Source: Schaalia georgiae DSM 6843
GTDB lineage: Bacteria > Actinomycetota > Actinomycetes > Actinomycetales > Actinomycetaceae
Reading direction: 5' to 3'
NCBI RefSeq assembly: GCF_000429245.1
Contig: NZ_AUBM01000009.1
Span: 124,001-188,000 of the forward strand
DNA: 64,000 nucleotides
Shown here one piece after another: positions 45,148-53,085 of this stretch. The notes under the pieces are model-generated. The model was not told the DNA's origin and searched no databases. It worked only from the letters and a program-made list of their open reading frames with translations. Both the position numbers and the translations under genes were made by a program. Numbering within the stretch: the stretch's first letter is position 1; each line of letters begins with the position of its first letter.

Positions 45148-47535
45148 TCACCTGCTCATCGGTTGTCGGTACTGCTGGGCGTCGATCATCTCACCGGGCT
45201 TCGTCGAGAAGACCTTGTACATCCGTGTATCGACCGGGATCGAGTTGTCGAAGGGGATGACGACCTGGCCCATCTTCAGCAGGCCCTGTCCCGCGGGGAC
45301 GTGGGAGTAGTAGCCGCGCTGCTCGTCCGAGAACTGGAAGAGCTCCTGCAGGGACTCCGCGTCGGTGGGCGTCTGGTTGAGCAGGGCCAGCATGTCGCAG
45401 TTGGCCAGCATCAGGCGCGCGCGCTCGGACATGAGCAGCTCCTCGATGTTCTGCGTGAGCCCCGTCGGGTTCAGGCCGTACTTGCGGGCCCGCTTGAAGA
45501 TCGACTGGAAGTAGGCGGCCGCGTAGTCGTTGGAGAACAGCAGGTGGAACTCGTCGATGTACAGCCACGTGCGGATGCCCTTCGCGCGGTTCTTGATGAC
45601 GCGGTTCCAGATCTGCTCGAGGATGATGAGCATGCCGAACGAGCGCAGCGACTGGCCGAGCTGGGAGATGTCGTAGATGACGAACCTGTTGGAGGTGTCG
45701 ACGTTCGTCTGCTGCGAGAACCCTGAGAACGAGCCGGTCGAGTACAGCTCGAGGCTGGTCGCCAGCTGCGGCGCCTCGGCGTCGTCCTGCCGTCGGATCA
45801 TGTCGGTCAACGTGGCCAGGGTGGGCATGGTCGCTCTGCGCTTGGAGAAGAAGGTGTTGTAGATCGCGGTGACGCAGCGGTCGATGATCGAGCGCTGCGA
45901 GGGCGACAGGCCCGTCGTGCCGCCGATCAGCAACTCGCACATCGACAGGACGAACTCGGACTTGAGGCGCACCAGGTCGCCCTCCGTCGAATCGCGCACG
46001 ATGTCCATCGGGTTCACGCAGTGCTGGGAACCCGCGTGGATCTCCACCGTGGTCGCGCCCAGTTCGTACCCGACGGGCGCGTACTCCCGGTCGGGGTCGA
46101 TAATGATGACCTCGTCCTCGGGGCGGTTGAGCAGGACCTGGTGGATCTCTGACTTCCCGTACATCGACTTGCCGGATCCGGAGGTGCCCAGGAAGAAGGC
46201 ATTGCCGTTCATCAGTGTGGAGCGGGAGGCGAGGATCAGGTTCTTCGACAGGGCGTTCACCCCATAGCAGATGCCGTCCTCCTCGAAGAGCTCCTGGGAG
46301 GTGAAGGGGATCATGACCGCAGTGGTGCCGGTTGTCAGGGTGCGGAACAGGGGCAGCCTGCACCTGCCCAGTGGCAGGAAGGCGTTGAAGGCGGCCTCCT
46401 GCATGTAGCGGGCCGTCGAGAAGCGGCAGGACTGGCGGTTGCCCACCTGGATGACCCGCTCGCAACGGGAGTCGAGTTCCTCGATGCTGCTCGCCGCCAC
46501 GCCCACCAGCAGGGTCGTGGTGAAGAGTTTCTGGTTCGACGTCTCCAACTCGTGGCGCAGGTCGACGCCCGCCTCGTAGGACGCCTCGAGCTCGTGGGGC
46601 ATGAGGTCGTAGGGCAGGCCCTGCTTGGTGAGCTTGCGCGTCTCGTTGGCGCGCTGGATCGACATGTCGGCGAGGCGGCGCTTGACCAGGTCCAGGCCCT
46701 CGCCCTGGTCGATGGGGCTGATGTGCAGTGAGACGCCCAGGTTCATATTGAGGTCGGTGAGCTCTTTGATGAGCCTGTCCGAGAGCCAGGCGGGCAGCTC
46801 CTCCAGCCATAGGACCCGCAGGTAGGAGACCGCCTCGTTCTCGATCCGCACGTGGCGCGCGTTGGAGAAGTCGAAGACCGCCGGCGCAAGGAAGTCCTTC
46901 GACGACTTCCCCGGATCCACCAGCTGGGCGTAGTCGAAGTCGAAGCGCTCGCCGGGGCGCGTGAAGGAGTGGATGACGCGGGCGCGCGCCTGCCCAGTGA
47001 CCACGTCCGCGGTGCAGCCGCCGACGCTGCGCAGGTGGCTGATGCTCTCGGTGGCGACGCGCATCAGGCGCGCCCGTCCGTCCGCGTAGTCCTCGGCTTC
47101 CACGGTGATCGTGAAGTACTTGTCGGTCACCGTGTTGTTCCTGCCGGTGGCAAGGCGGTCGTGGATGACCCGGTTGAACTCGCGGCGCAGGGCGTTGTGC
47201 GAGTCGGGCCGGTAGGGCATGAAGGCGGCCTCCTCGACCGTCTCCTGGTCCATGACCCTGTTGACGACGCTGACCTGCAGGTGGTGGGCGGAGTCGAAGC
47301 TGTTGAGGAACTTCGCGTACTGCTCGATGATCGATTCCTGCTGGTGGGGCGGGGCGATCACGTAGTTGACGTCGGACAGGCGGAGCGTGATGGAGAAGTG
47401 CTGGTCGTCGAGGACGCAGATCCCCGAGTCCATGAGCGCCTCGTAGTCGAGGACGTCCTGAGCACGCAGGATCTGGCGCCGCGAGACTTTCTTCTTCTTC
47501 TTCGGCTTGTCTGTTTCTTTCTTCGACTTAAACAT
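45148..47535 (-). CDS. VirB4-like T4SS ATPase
   Basis: The 795-residue protein is the conserved energy-providing ATPase of type IV secretion. It has a basic Lys-rich N-terminus (KPKKKKKVSRRQIL), an N-terminal CagE/TrbE-like domain, and a RecA-like core. Walker A GTSGSGKS lies near residue 450, Walker B WLYIDEFHLLF near 660, and an arginine-rich FKRARKYGLNPTGLTQNIEELL follows. The ATG at 47535 lies inside the last codons of the PrgI gene (overlap of 8 bases); an in-frame GTG three codons upstream is possible. It is the longest and most confidently assigned gene of the operon. Confidence 0.95.
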   Translation of the reverse strand: MFKSKKETDKPKKKKKVSRRQILRAQDVLDYEALMDSGICVLDDQHFSITLRLSDVNYVIAPPHQQESIIEQYAKFLNSFDSAHHLQVSVVNRVMDQETVEEAAFMPYRPDSHNALRREFNRVIHDRLATGRNNTVTDKYFTITVEAEDYADGRARLMRVATESISHLRSVGGCTADVVTGQARARVIHSFTRPGERFDFDYAQLVDPGKSSKDFLAPAVFDFSNARHVRIENEAVSYLRVLWLEELPAWLSDRLIKELTDLNMNLGVSLHISPIDQGEGLDLVKRRLADMSIQRANETRKLTKQGLPYDLMPHELEASYEAGVDLRHELETSNQKLFTTTLLVGVAASSIEELDSRCERVIQVGNRQSCRFSTARYMQEAAFNAFLPLGRCRLPLFRTLTTGTTAVMIPFTSQELFEEDGICYGVNALSKNLILASRSTLMNGNAFFLGTSGSGKSMYGKSEIHQVLLNRPEDEVIIIDPDREYAPVGYELGATTVEIHAGSQHCVNPMDIVRDSTEGDLVRLKSEFVLSMCELLIGGTTGLSPSQRSIIDRCVTAIYNTFFSKRRATMPTLATLTDMIRRQDDAEAPQLATSLELYSTGSFSGFSQQTNVDTSNRFVIYDISQLGQSLRSFGMLIILEQIWNRVIKNRAKGIRTWLYIDEFHLLFSNDYAAAYFQSIFKRARKYGLNPTGLTQNIEELLMSERARLMLANCDMLALLNQTPTDAESLQELFQFSDEQRGYYSHVPAGQGLLKMGQVVIPFDNSIPVDTRMYKVFSTKPGEMIDAQQYRQPMSR

Positions 47536-47944
47536 ACGAGTCACGCTCCACGGGCAGGCTGCCTTTGCGGCGGGATTTGGTCTTCTTGTGGTTCCGCTTG
47601 GCTTTGCGCGGAACCGGCCCGCCGTCTGCGGATGGCTGGACTTGGGAGATCATCCCGTACACGTACAACTGGCGGCTGCGCTGGTGGTTGATGATGTACC
47701 CGGCGTACTTCTCGAAGGGGAGGCCGCGCGGCCGGTACCAGCCCAGGGCCGCGAAGGGGATGATGATCGCGATCACTATGTACTGGCTCGTTTCGACGAA
47801 GTCCGCGAGGTAGCCGATGAAGACCGTCGCGAAACCGAGGATGGTCATGGCGGCAGCGCACGCGAGCTGCCGCCATGACATCCCCATGACCACTTTGGCC
47901 TGATACGCGGTGATTTCGCGTGGTACCTGGATCTCTATCGCCAT
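47528..47944 (-). CDS. PrgI-family T4SS membrane protein (VirB3-like)
   Basis: The 138-residue protein begins MAIEIQVPREITAYQ, the signature of PrgI-like subunits, and has two adjacent membrane helices (LACAAAMTILGFATVFIGYL and IVIAIIIPFAALGWY). A conserved RPRGLPFEKYAGYII and a basic C-terminal tail (KAKRNHKKTKSRRKG) follow. In Gram-positive T4SS this protein is the VirB3 equivalent and pairs with VirB4, here encoded just downstream with an overlapping start. AAGGA lies before the ATG. Confidence 0.92.
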   Translation of the reverse strand: MAIEIQVPREITAYQAKVVMGMSWRQLACAAAMTILGFATVFIGYLADFVETSQYIVIAIIIPFAALGWYRPRGLPFEKYAGYIINHQRSRQLYVYGMISQVQPSADGGPVPRKAKRNHKKTKSRRKGSLPVERDSYV

Positions 47945-48013
47945 GTGTGTCCTTGTGCGGGACCGGCGGTGGGGCGGCGCGTCCTCAGCGGCGCCCCACC
48001 GCGGGCCATTCGG

Positions 48014-48226
48014 TTAGTGGAGGCTGATCTGCCCGAACAACTGCGCAGCCGCGACGATCATGCCGCCGCCAACCAGCTGCCACACGCCGGACTGGATGCC
48101 GGGCCCGTTGTGGTCCTTGAGTCCGCCCGCCAGAACGACAACGCCCCAGATCGCCCACAGGCCACCACCGATGGTGGCGAACCTGACGAGCAGATGAAGA
48201 GCTTCGTTGACGACATTAGCGTCCAT
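48014..48226 (-). CDS. Small two-helix membrane peptide, pilin-like (VirB2/Maff2-like)
   Basis: The 70-residue protein has two hydrophobic helices (VRFATIGGGLWAIWGVVVLAGGL and VWQLVGGGMIVAAAQLFGQI) joined by a short polar turn (KDHNGPGIQSG), a plan shared by VirB2-like pilins and Maff2-type T4SS peptides. It sits between the surface protein and PrgI genes, where such a subunit is expected. GGAGGAAAT precedes the ATG at 48226. No cleaved signal is needed for it to insert. Confidence 0.75.
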   Translation of the reverse strand: MDANVVNEALHLLVRFATIGGGLWAIWGVVVLAGGLKDHNGPGIQSGVWQLVGGGMIVAAAQLFGQISLH

Positions 48227-48256
48227 ATTTCCTCCGGGGTGTTCGACTGGGCGGTT

Positions 48257-49150
48257 TCAGGCGCGGGAGCGCTTGCGGGCCCTGCGGCGCATGGCGATGA
48301 GCGCGAGACCGGTGGCGCCGAAGGCCGCCGAGGTGAGTGCGCTGGAACTCGCACCGGTCTGCGCGAGTTCGGAAGCGCTCGGGCGCTGGGTGTTCACGCT
48401 GGGTGCGGGCGCCTGCGCGGCCTCGGGGCCGGGGGCGCCGCCGGCCAAAGTCGAGACGTCGCCGATGCCGTTGGGCGCGGGCGGGAGGCCCGAGGGGACC
48501 TGTCCCGCGGGCAGTGGGGGCGTTCCACGGTCGGACGCCTTGTACCGGGGTCCGGGCTTGGACGGGGTGTGCCCGGGCGTCGGCGCGGGCGGGTTGGTCG
48601 GATTGGTACCGGGCGCCGGGGGCGTGGTGGGCCCCGGGTTGGGCGCGGTCGGCCCCGGGTTGGGGGTAGTCGGCCCGGGCGAGGGCTTGGCCGGGTCGTC
48701 CGGCGTGGGGACGCCGGGGCCGGGGGTCGGATCGGGGTTCCCGGGCGTCGGATCCGGGTTGCCCGGGGCCGGCGGCTGAGTGGGCCCGGGGTTCGGGTCG
48801 TCGGGCGTGGGCGGATCCTCCGGCGTGGGCGTAGGCGCCGGGGGCGTGGTGGGCCCCGGGTTGGGCGCGGGGATGTCGGGTTCGCCCGGCTCCGAGGGGC
48901 TGGGCGTCGGCGGCTTGGGGTCGGTGGGCCCGTCGGGCGCCGGTGGATTCTTGTCGTCGTTCAGTGCCCAGTGGATCTCCAGCATGGGCGCCGTGGGTGC
49001 GAGCACGCCGCGCGTCGTGTGGAGAGCCTGGGTGTGCCCGTCGCCGTTGATGGTTCCGGTGGTCGCGGGCTCGGCTTGGGCGCCACCCGAGTAGAGGGTG
49101 GGCACACCGATGGTGGCCGCGGCGGCCAGAGCGATGAATGTTCGCCTCAT
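48257..49150 (-). CDS. Sortase-anchored surface protein with Pro-rich stalk (LAQTG)
   Basis: The 297-residue preprotein has a signal peptide (FIALAAAATIGVPTLYSGGAQA) and a short mature head of about 50 residues (EPATTGTINGDG... to LEIHWALNDDKN). A long Pro/Thr/Gly/Asn stalk follows (repeats such as NPDPTPG and NPGPTTP), then a C-terminal sorting signal: LAQTG, a hydrophobic span (SAAFGATGLALIA) and RRRARKRSRA. LAxTG is the class E sortase signal of high-GC Gram-positives. It is the first gene of the T4SS operon, with AAGGAAGG before the ATG and its own promoter and structured leader. It may be a surface adhesin or an apparatus tip anchored to the wall. Confidence 0.87.
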   Translation of the reverse strand: MRRTFIALAAAATIGVPTLYSGGAQAEPATTGTINGDGHTQALHTTRGVLAPTAPMLEIHWALNDDKNPPAPDGPTDPKPPTPSPSEPGEPDIPAPNPGPTTPPAPTPTPEDPPTPDDPNPGPTQPPAPGNPDPTPGNPDPTPGPGVPTPDDPAKPSPGPTTPNPGPTAPNPGPTTPPAPGTNPTNPPAPTPGHTPSKPGPRYKASDRGTPPLPAGQVPSGLPPAPNGIGDVSTLAGGAPGPEAAQAPAPSVNTQRPSASELAQTGASSSALTSAAFGATGLALIAMRRRARKRSRA

Positions 49151-49266
49151 GACCCTTCCTTTCAAGAGTTGGCGGGATAGGTCGGCGCGAGAGCCGACGG
49201 GGACCAGCCGAGTCGATGGGTATTTTCCTCGCCCCCCATTGTGGTACCGATTGGCATCCAGGTCAA
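49151..49266 (-). promoter_or_regulatory. Promoter and structured leader of the T4SS operon
   Basis: On the minus strand TTGACC (49266-49261), a 17-base spacer and CACAAT (49243-49238) look like a housekeeping promoter. The resulting leader of about 85 bases contains a hairpin GTCGGC-loop-GCCGAC (49198-49193 with 49186-49181) followed by CTATCCCGCCAAC just before the ribosome-binding site. The hairpin could be regulatory; I cannot match it to a known riboswitch. Positions 49267-49536 hold the presumed promoter of the divergent coupling-protein gene and nothing else I can name. Confidence 0.55.
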
Positions 49267-49536
49267 ACAACGCTGACCGCATTGAAAGACGCCATCCGTT
49301 GGGATCGGCGGGGTGGGAGTGGGGCGTGTGGTGGATGTGCTCAAAGACCGCTGAAGTGGTCAGACGATATTGCATGGGGATGGCCGATGGGCTCCCGACC
49401 GGCTTCCAGCACGCGCACCCGGTAGTATTCTCCTGATCGGCCATGAGGCGGTGCGCTCCGAAGGGGCGCCGCGCTGACGGCGGGTGGCGGGCCCCTCCTC
49501 GCCGCGGAGGCGCCCACGAGCGGAAGGCGGACTCCA

Positions 49537-51204
49537 GTGGACAAGTCGCGCGTGCGGGCCCCAGTGGTCGTCGGCGCCCTGTGCCTTCTTGCCTGGGCCG
49601 TTGGCGACAAGATCAGCTACCAGGTGCGTTCCATCGTCCGGGGGGGCGGAACGGTGGGCGATGTGCTCGACGGCTTCTGGAAGGACCTGCCCGTCCTCAC
49701 GCACTTCTCCTTCGACGGCCCCGACGTGCTCGCAGGTGTGATCACTTCCGCATTGATGCTCCTCGCCGTCGTCTACCGCATCGGGGCGCGCACCAACATC
49801 CGGGCCCACCAGGAGCACGGCTCCGCGCGGTGGGGCGGCCCCCGTGACATCCGGCCGATGGTGGACCCGGACCCCGCCCGGAACCTGCTGCTCACCCGCA
49901 CCGAGTGCCTCAGCCTCGACACGCGCGCCACCCGGCGCAACCTCAACACGCTCGTCGTCGGGGCGTCGGGGACCGGCAAGACCAGCCGCTTCGTCGTCCC
50001 CAACCTGCTCCAGGCATCGACCTCCTACGTGGTCACCGACCCCGGCGGCCGTGTCAAGGCAGCGACCGAGGGCCACCTGCGCGCCAACGGGTACGAGATC
50101 CGGACCCTCGACCTGGTCAACCCCGCCGCCCACGGGGACTCCTTCAACCCCTTCGCCCACATCGACGCGGGCAACGCCGAGGTCGAGCTCCTGATCCTGG
50201 TCGATGCGCTCCTGGCGAACACCGCGCCCATGCCGGGGGCGCTCCACGACGCCCTCAGCGACAACGCTGAGCGCGCGCTCCTGGCCGCGCTGTGCGCACA
50301 GGCCTACGCCTCCGACCCCCACGGCGCCTCCCTCGGCGCGGTCGCGGACCTCCTCGCCCAGTTGGACGCCGCCGGCGGCGACGGGGGGGCCTTGTTCGCC
50401 GGAGGCGCCAACCCCGACCCCGGTGGCCCCGAATGGCTCCTCGCCGACGAGGCGGCCGTCCGCAGGGAGCAGATCCGTGAGTTCGCCCGCTCCCAGTACG
50501 CCGCCTACTCCCAGGGACCCGACTCCACCCGGCTGGCGGTCCGCGCCTCGCTGGGATCGCGGCTGGCCCCCCTGCGCATCGTGTCCATCCGGCGGGCCCT
50601 GTCCTCGGACACGATCGGCACGGAGCTGATCGGGCAGCGCAAGACCGCCGTGTTCCTGGTCGTCCCCGACTCGCACAGGTCCTTGGACTTCCTCGTCAGC
50701 CTGTTCTACGACCTCGTGGTCCGGGTCAACAGCGCCGCCGCCGACCGCAGTCCGGGCGGGCGCCTGCCCGTGCCCGTCCAGTGCTTCATGGACGACTTCG
50801 CCACAGTGGGCAGGATTCCCGGATTCGAGGCGAAACTGGGGGTCATGGGGAAACGGGGGATATCCGCCTGCGTCATAGTCCAGACCTACTCGCAGGGCAG
50901 GGCGCTCTACGGGGACGATTGGGAGGGCATCGTCGGCAACTGCGACTCCAAGCTCTTCATGGGCGGCGACGAGGAGACGACCCTGCGGTGGATCGTGGGC
51001 CGCCTGGGCAGGGAGACCATCGACACCGTGGACTCCGCCACCGTCAAGGGGTCGGTGGGCGCCTTCTCGCAGTCGTGGAGGCGCCTCGGGCGCGAACTGC
51101 TCACCGCCGACGAGCTCGCGGGGCTGGACCCCGGCCGCTGTGTCTTCGCCCTGCGGGGACTGCCGCCGTTCCTCTCGGACAAACTGCCCGCCCGGGAACC
51201 GTGA
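49537..51204 (+). CDS. VirD4/TraG-family T4SS coupling ATPase
   Basis: The 555-residue protein recruits substrates to the secretion channel. It has two N-terminal membrane helices (VVVGALCLLAWAVGDKI and VLAGVITSALMLLAVVYRIG), then GSARWGGPRDI, Walker A GASGTGKT at residues 143-150, Walker B PVQCFMDDFATVG near 414 and the conserved CVIVQTYSQGRALYG. The start is GTG with GGAAGG upstream. It is transcribed away from the other T4SS genes. TraG proteins of this type usually serve a relaxase, but none is encoded in the window. Confidence 0.93.
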   Translation: MDKSRVRAPVVVGALCLLAWAVGDKISYQVRSIVRGGGTVGDVLDGFWKDLPVLTHFSFDGPDVLAGVITSALMLLAVVYRIGARTNIRAHQEHGSARWGGPRDIRPMVDPDPARNLLLTRTECLSLDTRATRRNLNTLVVGASGTGKTSRFVVPNLLQASTSYVVTDPGGRVKAATEGHLRANGYEIRTLDLVNPAAHGDSFNPFAHIDAGNAEVELLILVDALLANTAPMPGALHDALSDNAERALLAALCAQAYASDPHGASLGAVADLLAQLDAAGGDGGALFAGGANPDPGGPEWLLADEAAVRREQIREFARSQYAAYSQGPDSTRLAVRASLGSRLAPLRIVSIRRALSSDTIGTELIGQRKTAVFLVVPDSHRSLDFLVSLFYDLVVRVNSAAADRSPGGRLPVPVQCFMDDFATVGRIPGFEAKLGVMGKRGISACVIVQTYSQGRALYGDDWEGIVGNCDSKLFMGGDEETTLRWIVGRLGRETIDTVDSATVKGSVGAFSQSWRRLGRELLTADELAGLDPGRCVFALRGLPPFLSDKLPAREP

Positions 51205-51255
51205 GCGCCGCGCGTGGAGGGGGGAACGGAGCAGCGCGCCGCCCGCCCGCACGCC

Positions 51256-51960
51256 CTAGACCACCAGGTCCGCGCGCGGGCGCGTGGAGGCGACCAGGCG
51301 GATGTTCGCCAGATCCACGGTGCGCACCCAGTGGGCGGCGGCCGCGCGGTCGCGCCCGAACGCCTCGTGGCGGGCGACCAAGCGCCGCAGCACCTCGTTC
51401 TCGGGCGTGTCCACGTAGACCAGGACATCGACTAGCCCGCGCACCTGCGACCAGCCCGGCAGGTCCAGGCCCAGGTAGTTGCCCTCCGTGACCGCCACGC
51501 CTTCGGGCGCGACCCGCAGTGACGCGGCGACCGGCTCGTGCAGTTCCCTGCGGTAGTCGGGCGCCAGCACCGTCGCCTCGGCGCGCTGGATCCTTTCCAG
51601 CAGCGCGACGAAACCCCCCACGTCGAATGTGTCGGGCGCCCCCTTGTGGTCGGCGATCCCCGCCTCGGCGAGCACCCGGTTCGACATGTGGAAGCCATCC
51701 ATCGGCGCCATCCCGGCCAGCGGGATCCCCGCCTTGGGCAGCAGGTCCGCCACGAGCGCGGCCACCGTCGACTTGCCGGTCCCCGGTGGGCCCGTCAGCC
51801 CCAGGACGCGCACGCGCCCGCCGTTGCCGACGCGGTCGGCCACCTCCTCGACGACGCGGCGCGCGATCCGGGCCGAGGACTCCAACGAGGCGGAGTCCGG
51901 CGGAGACGGGAAATGCGGGACTCCCGAGGAGTCGCGGGCGGCGGGGGGAGTGCTGGCCAT
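51256..51960 (-). CDS. Nucleoside/pantothenate kinase-like P-loop protein
   Basis: The 234-residue protein has Walker A GPPGTGKS around residue 55, the substrate segment MDGFHMSNRVLAEAG and YRRELHEPVAASL, and EGNYLGLD. These are typical of the uridine kinase/PanK-like (fructose-transport-associated FrcK-like) family of small-molecule kinases. The substrate cannot be told from sequence. It starts 10 bases downstream of the phosphoribosyltransferase stop on the same strand, so nucleobase or nucleoside salvage is plausible. No ribosome-binding site stands out. Confidence 0.8.
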   Translation of the reverse strand: MASTPPAARDSSGVPHFPSPPDSASLESSARIARRVVEEVADRVGNGGRVRVLGLTGPPGTGKSTVAALVADLLPKAGIPLAGMAPMDGFHMSNRVLAEAGIADHKGAPDTFDVGGFVALLERIQRAEATVLAPDYRRELHEPVAASLRVAPEGVAVTEGNYLGLDLPGWSQVRGLVDVLVYVDTPENEVLRRLVARHEAFGRDRAAAAHWVRTVDLANIRLVASTRPRADLVV

Positions 51961-51970
51961 GGCGCCCGCC

Positions 51971-52507
51971 TCAGGGCTTGATGAGGGGCAGCGTCGACCA
52001 CGGGAAGTTGATCCACTGGGAGGTGTGGCGCCACACGTAGTCGGGTTCGATAATGGACACCGGCTTCTTGTAGACCACCGCGCTGCGGGCATCGACCCGC
52101 ACGGGGGCGCCGCCGTCCAGGGTGAGCCCGTGCTCGGCGATCAAGTCCATCACCATCTTCAGCGTCTTCCCCGAGTCGGCGACGTCGTCGACGACGAGCA
52201 CGCGTTTGCCGTCCATCGCCGACACGTCCATGAGCGGGGGCAGCAGCACCGGCTCGGCCAGGGTTTGCCCGACGCTGGAGTAGAACTCCACGTTCATCGT
52301 CCCCATCGCCTTGACGTCCATGGCATAGGCGATCGCCCCGGCGGGGATGAGGCCGCCCCGGGCGATCGCGACGATCAGGTCGGGCACCCACCCGGAATCA
52401 GCGATCCGGGTGGCGAGCTCGCGCGACGCGTCCCCGAACCCCTGCCATGTGAGGACCTCGCGGTCGGGGGCGTCGGTTGCGTCTGGACTGGCGGAGGCCT
52501 CGGCCAT
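51971..52507 (-). CDS. Purine-type phosphoribosyltransferase
   Basis: The 178-residue enzyme has the PRPP-binding motif VLVVDDVADSGKTL, a flexible loop region (MGTMNVEFYSSVGQ) and IARGGLIPAGAIAY, which fit the xanthine/guanine or hypoxanthine PRTase class used in base salvage. The hood (YVWRHTSQWINFPWS) has aromatic residues expected to stack on a base. GAAGGA before the ATG supports the start. It is probably co-transcribed with the downstream kinase-like gene. Confidence 0.85.
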   Translation of the reverse strand: MAEASASPDATDAPDREVLTWQGFGDASRELATRIADSGWVPDLIVAIARGGLIPAGAIAYAMDVKAMGTMNVEFYSSVGQTLAEPVLLPPLMDVSAMDGKRVLVVDDVADSGKTLKMVMDLIAEHGLTLDGGAPVRVDARSAVVYKKPVSIIEPDYVWRHTSQWINFPWSTLPLIKP

Positions 52508-52572
52508 GGTTCCTTCTTTCGCTCCAGGCGGTGTTGCGTTGATTTTAGCCGCCGGAACCGCCCGATGCGCAC

Positions 52573-53085
52573 TCAGCGCCGGGAGCGTCGCACCCGCGCC
52601 AGCTCCCGGGCGTAGGCGCCGCCCGGCGAGGCGGGCGCCCCGTCGCGGGTCCACGTGAGGATGCGGTCCGCGTCGAACACCCGGGCGCACGCGCCGCACG
52701 AGGCGACCCTCCTGGGCGCGCGGAAAAGGCGGCGCTGCGCCCCGCACGCCGGGCAGGTCCCCACCCACGGGGCATCGGGGGCGGGAAGGGCGCCGGGCAG
52801 TGTCGCCGAGTCCGGTGCGCCGAGCGCCCTGGCCGCCTCCCGCCACCGCGCGCCGTGCCCCTCGCTGGGGCCCACCAGGGCGTGGGCGATCTCGTGGAGG
52901 ACGACCGCCCTCACCGTGGCCTCGTCGTAGATGTCAGTGAGGGGCCCCGACAGGGAGATCGTGCGGGTGGCGTGAGTGCAGGAGCCCGCGCGCCGCTTGG
53001 CTCGGTCGAAGCGCAAACCCCACTGCCCCAGGCCCGCGTCGTCCATCAGGGCGCGCGCGAGGACGCGGGCCTCCTCGCGCCTCAC
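52573..53085 (-). CDS. SprT-like zinc metalloprotein
   Basis: The 170-residue protein has the HExxH zinc motif in VVLHEIAHALVG with a third ligand likely in GHGARWREAA, and a C-terminal zinc ribbon (CPACG and CGAC). This matches the SprT-like family related to the DNA-protein crosslink protease SPRTN. The GTG start overlaps the hrpA stop (GTGA, 53082-53085), so translation is coupled to the helicase. A link with nucleic-acid repair is plausible but only inferred. Confidence 0.85.
   Translation of the reverse strand: MRREEARVLARALMDDAGLGQWGLRFDRAKRRAGSCTHATRTISLSGPLTDIYDEATVRAVVLHEIAHALVGPSEGHGARWREAARALGAPDSATLPGALPAPDAPWVGTCPACGAQRRLFRAPRRVASCGACARVFDADRILTWTRDGAPASPGGAYARELARVRRSRR

Noticed and set aside
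49175-49215. Calling the surface-protein leader a cyclic-di-AMP (ydaO) riboswitch
   Set aside because: Only a hairpin and a vague similarity to the 3' side of that class are visible; the 5' side is missing. Kept as an unassigned structured leader.
41388-51204. Annotating the T4SS block as a complete integrative conjugative element
   Set aside because: No relaxase, integrase, att sites or flanking tRNA are seen, so mobility is unsupported. It is described as a secretion locus only.
49360-51252. A 630-codon minus-strand frame opposite the VirD4/TraG gene
   Set aside because: It is low-complexity and Gly/Val/Arg/Asp-rich, whereas the plus-strand reading has Walker A and B and membrane helices of TraG.
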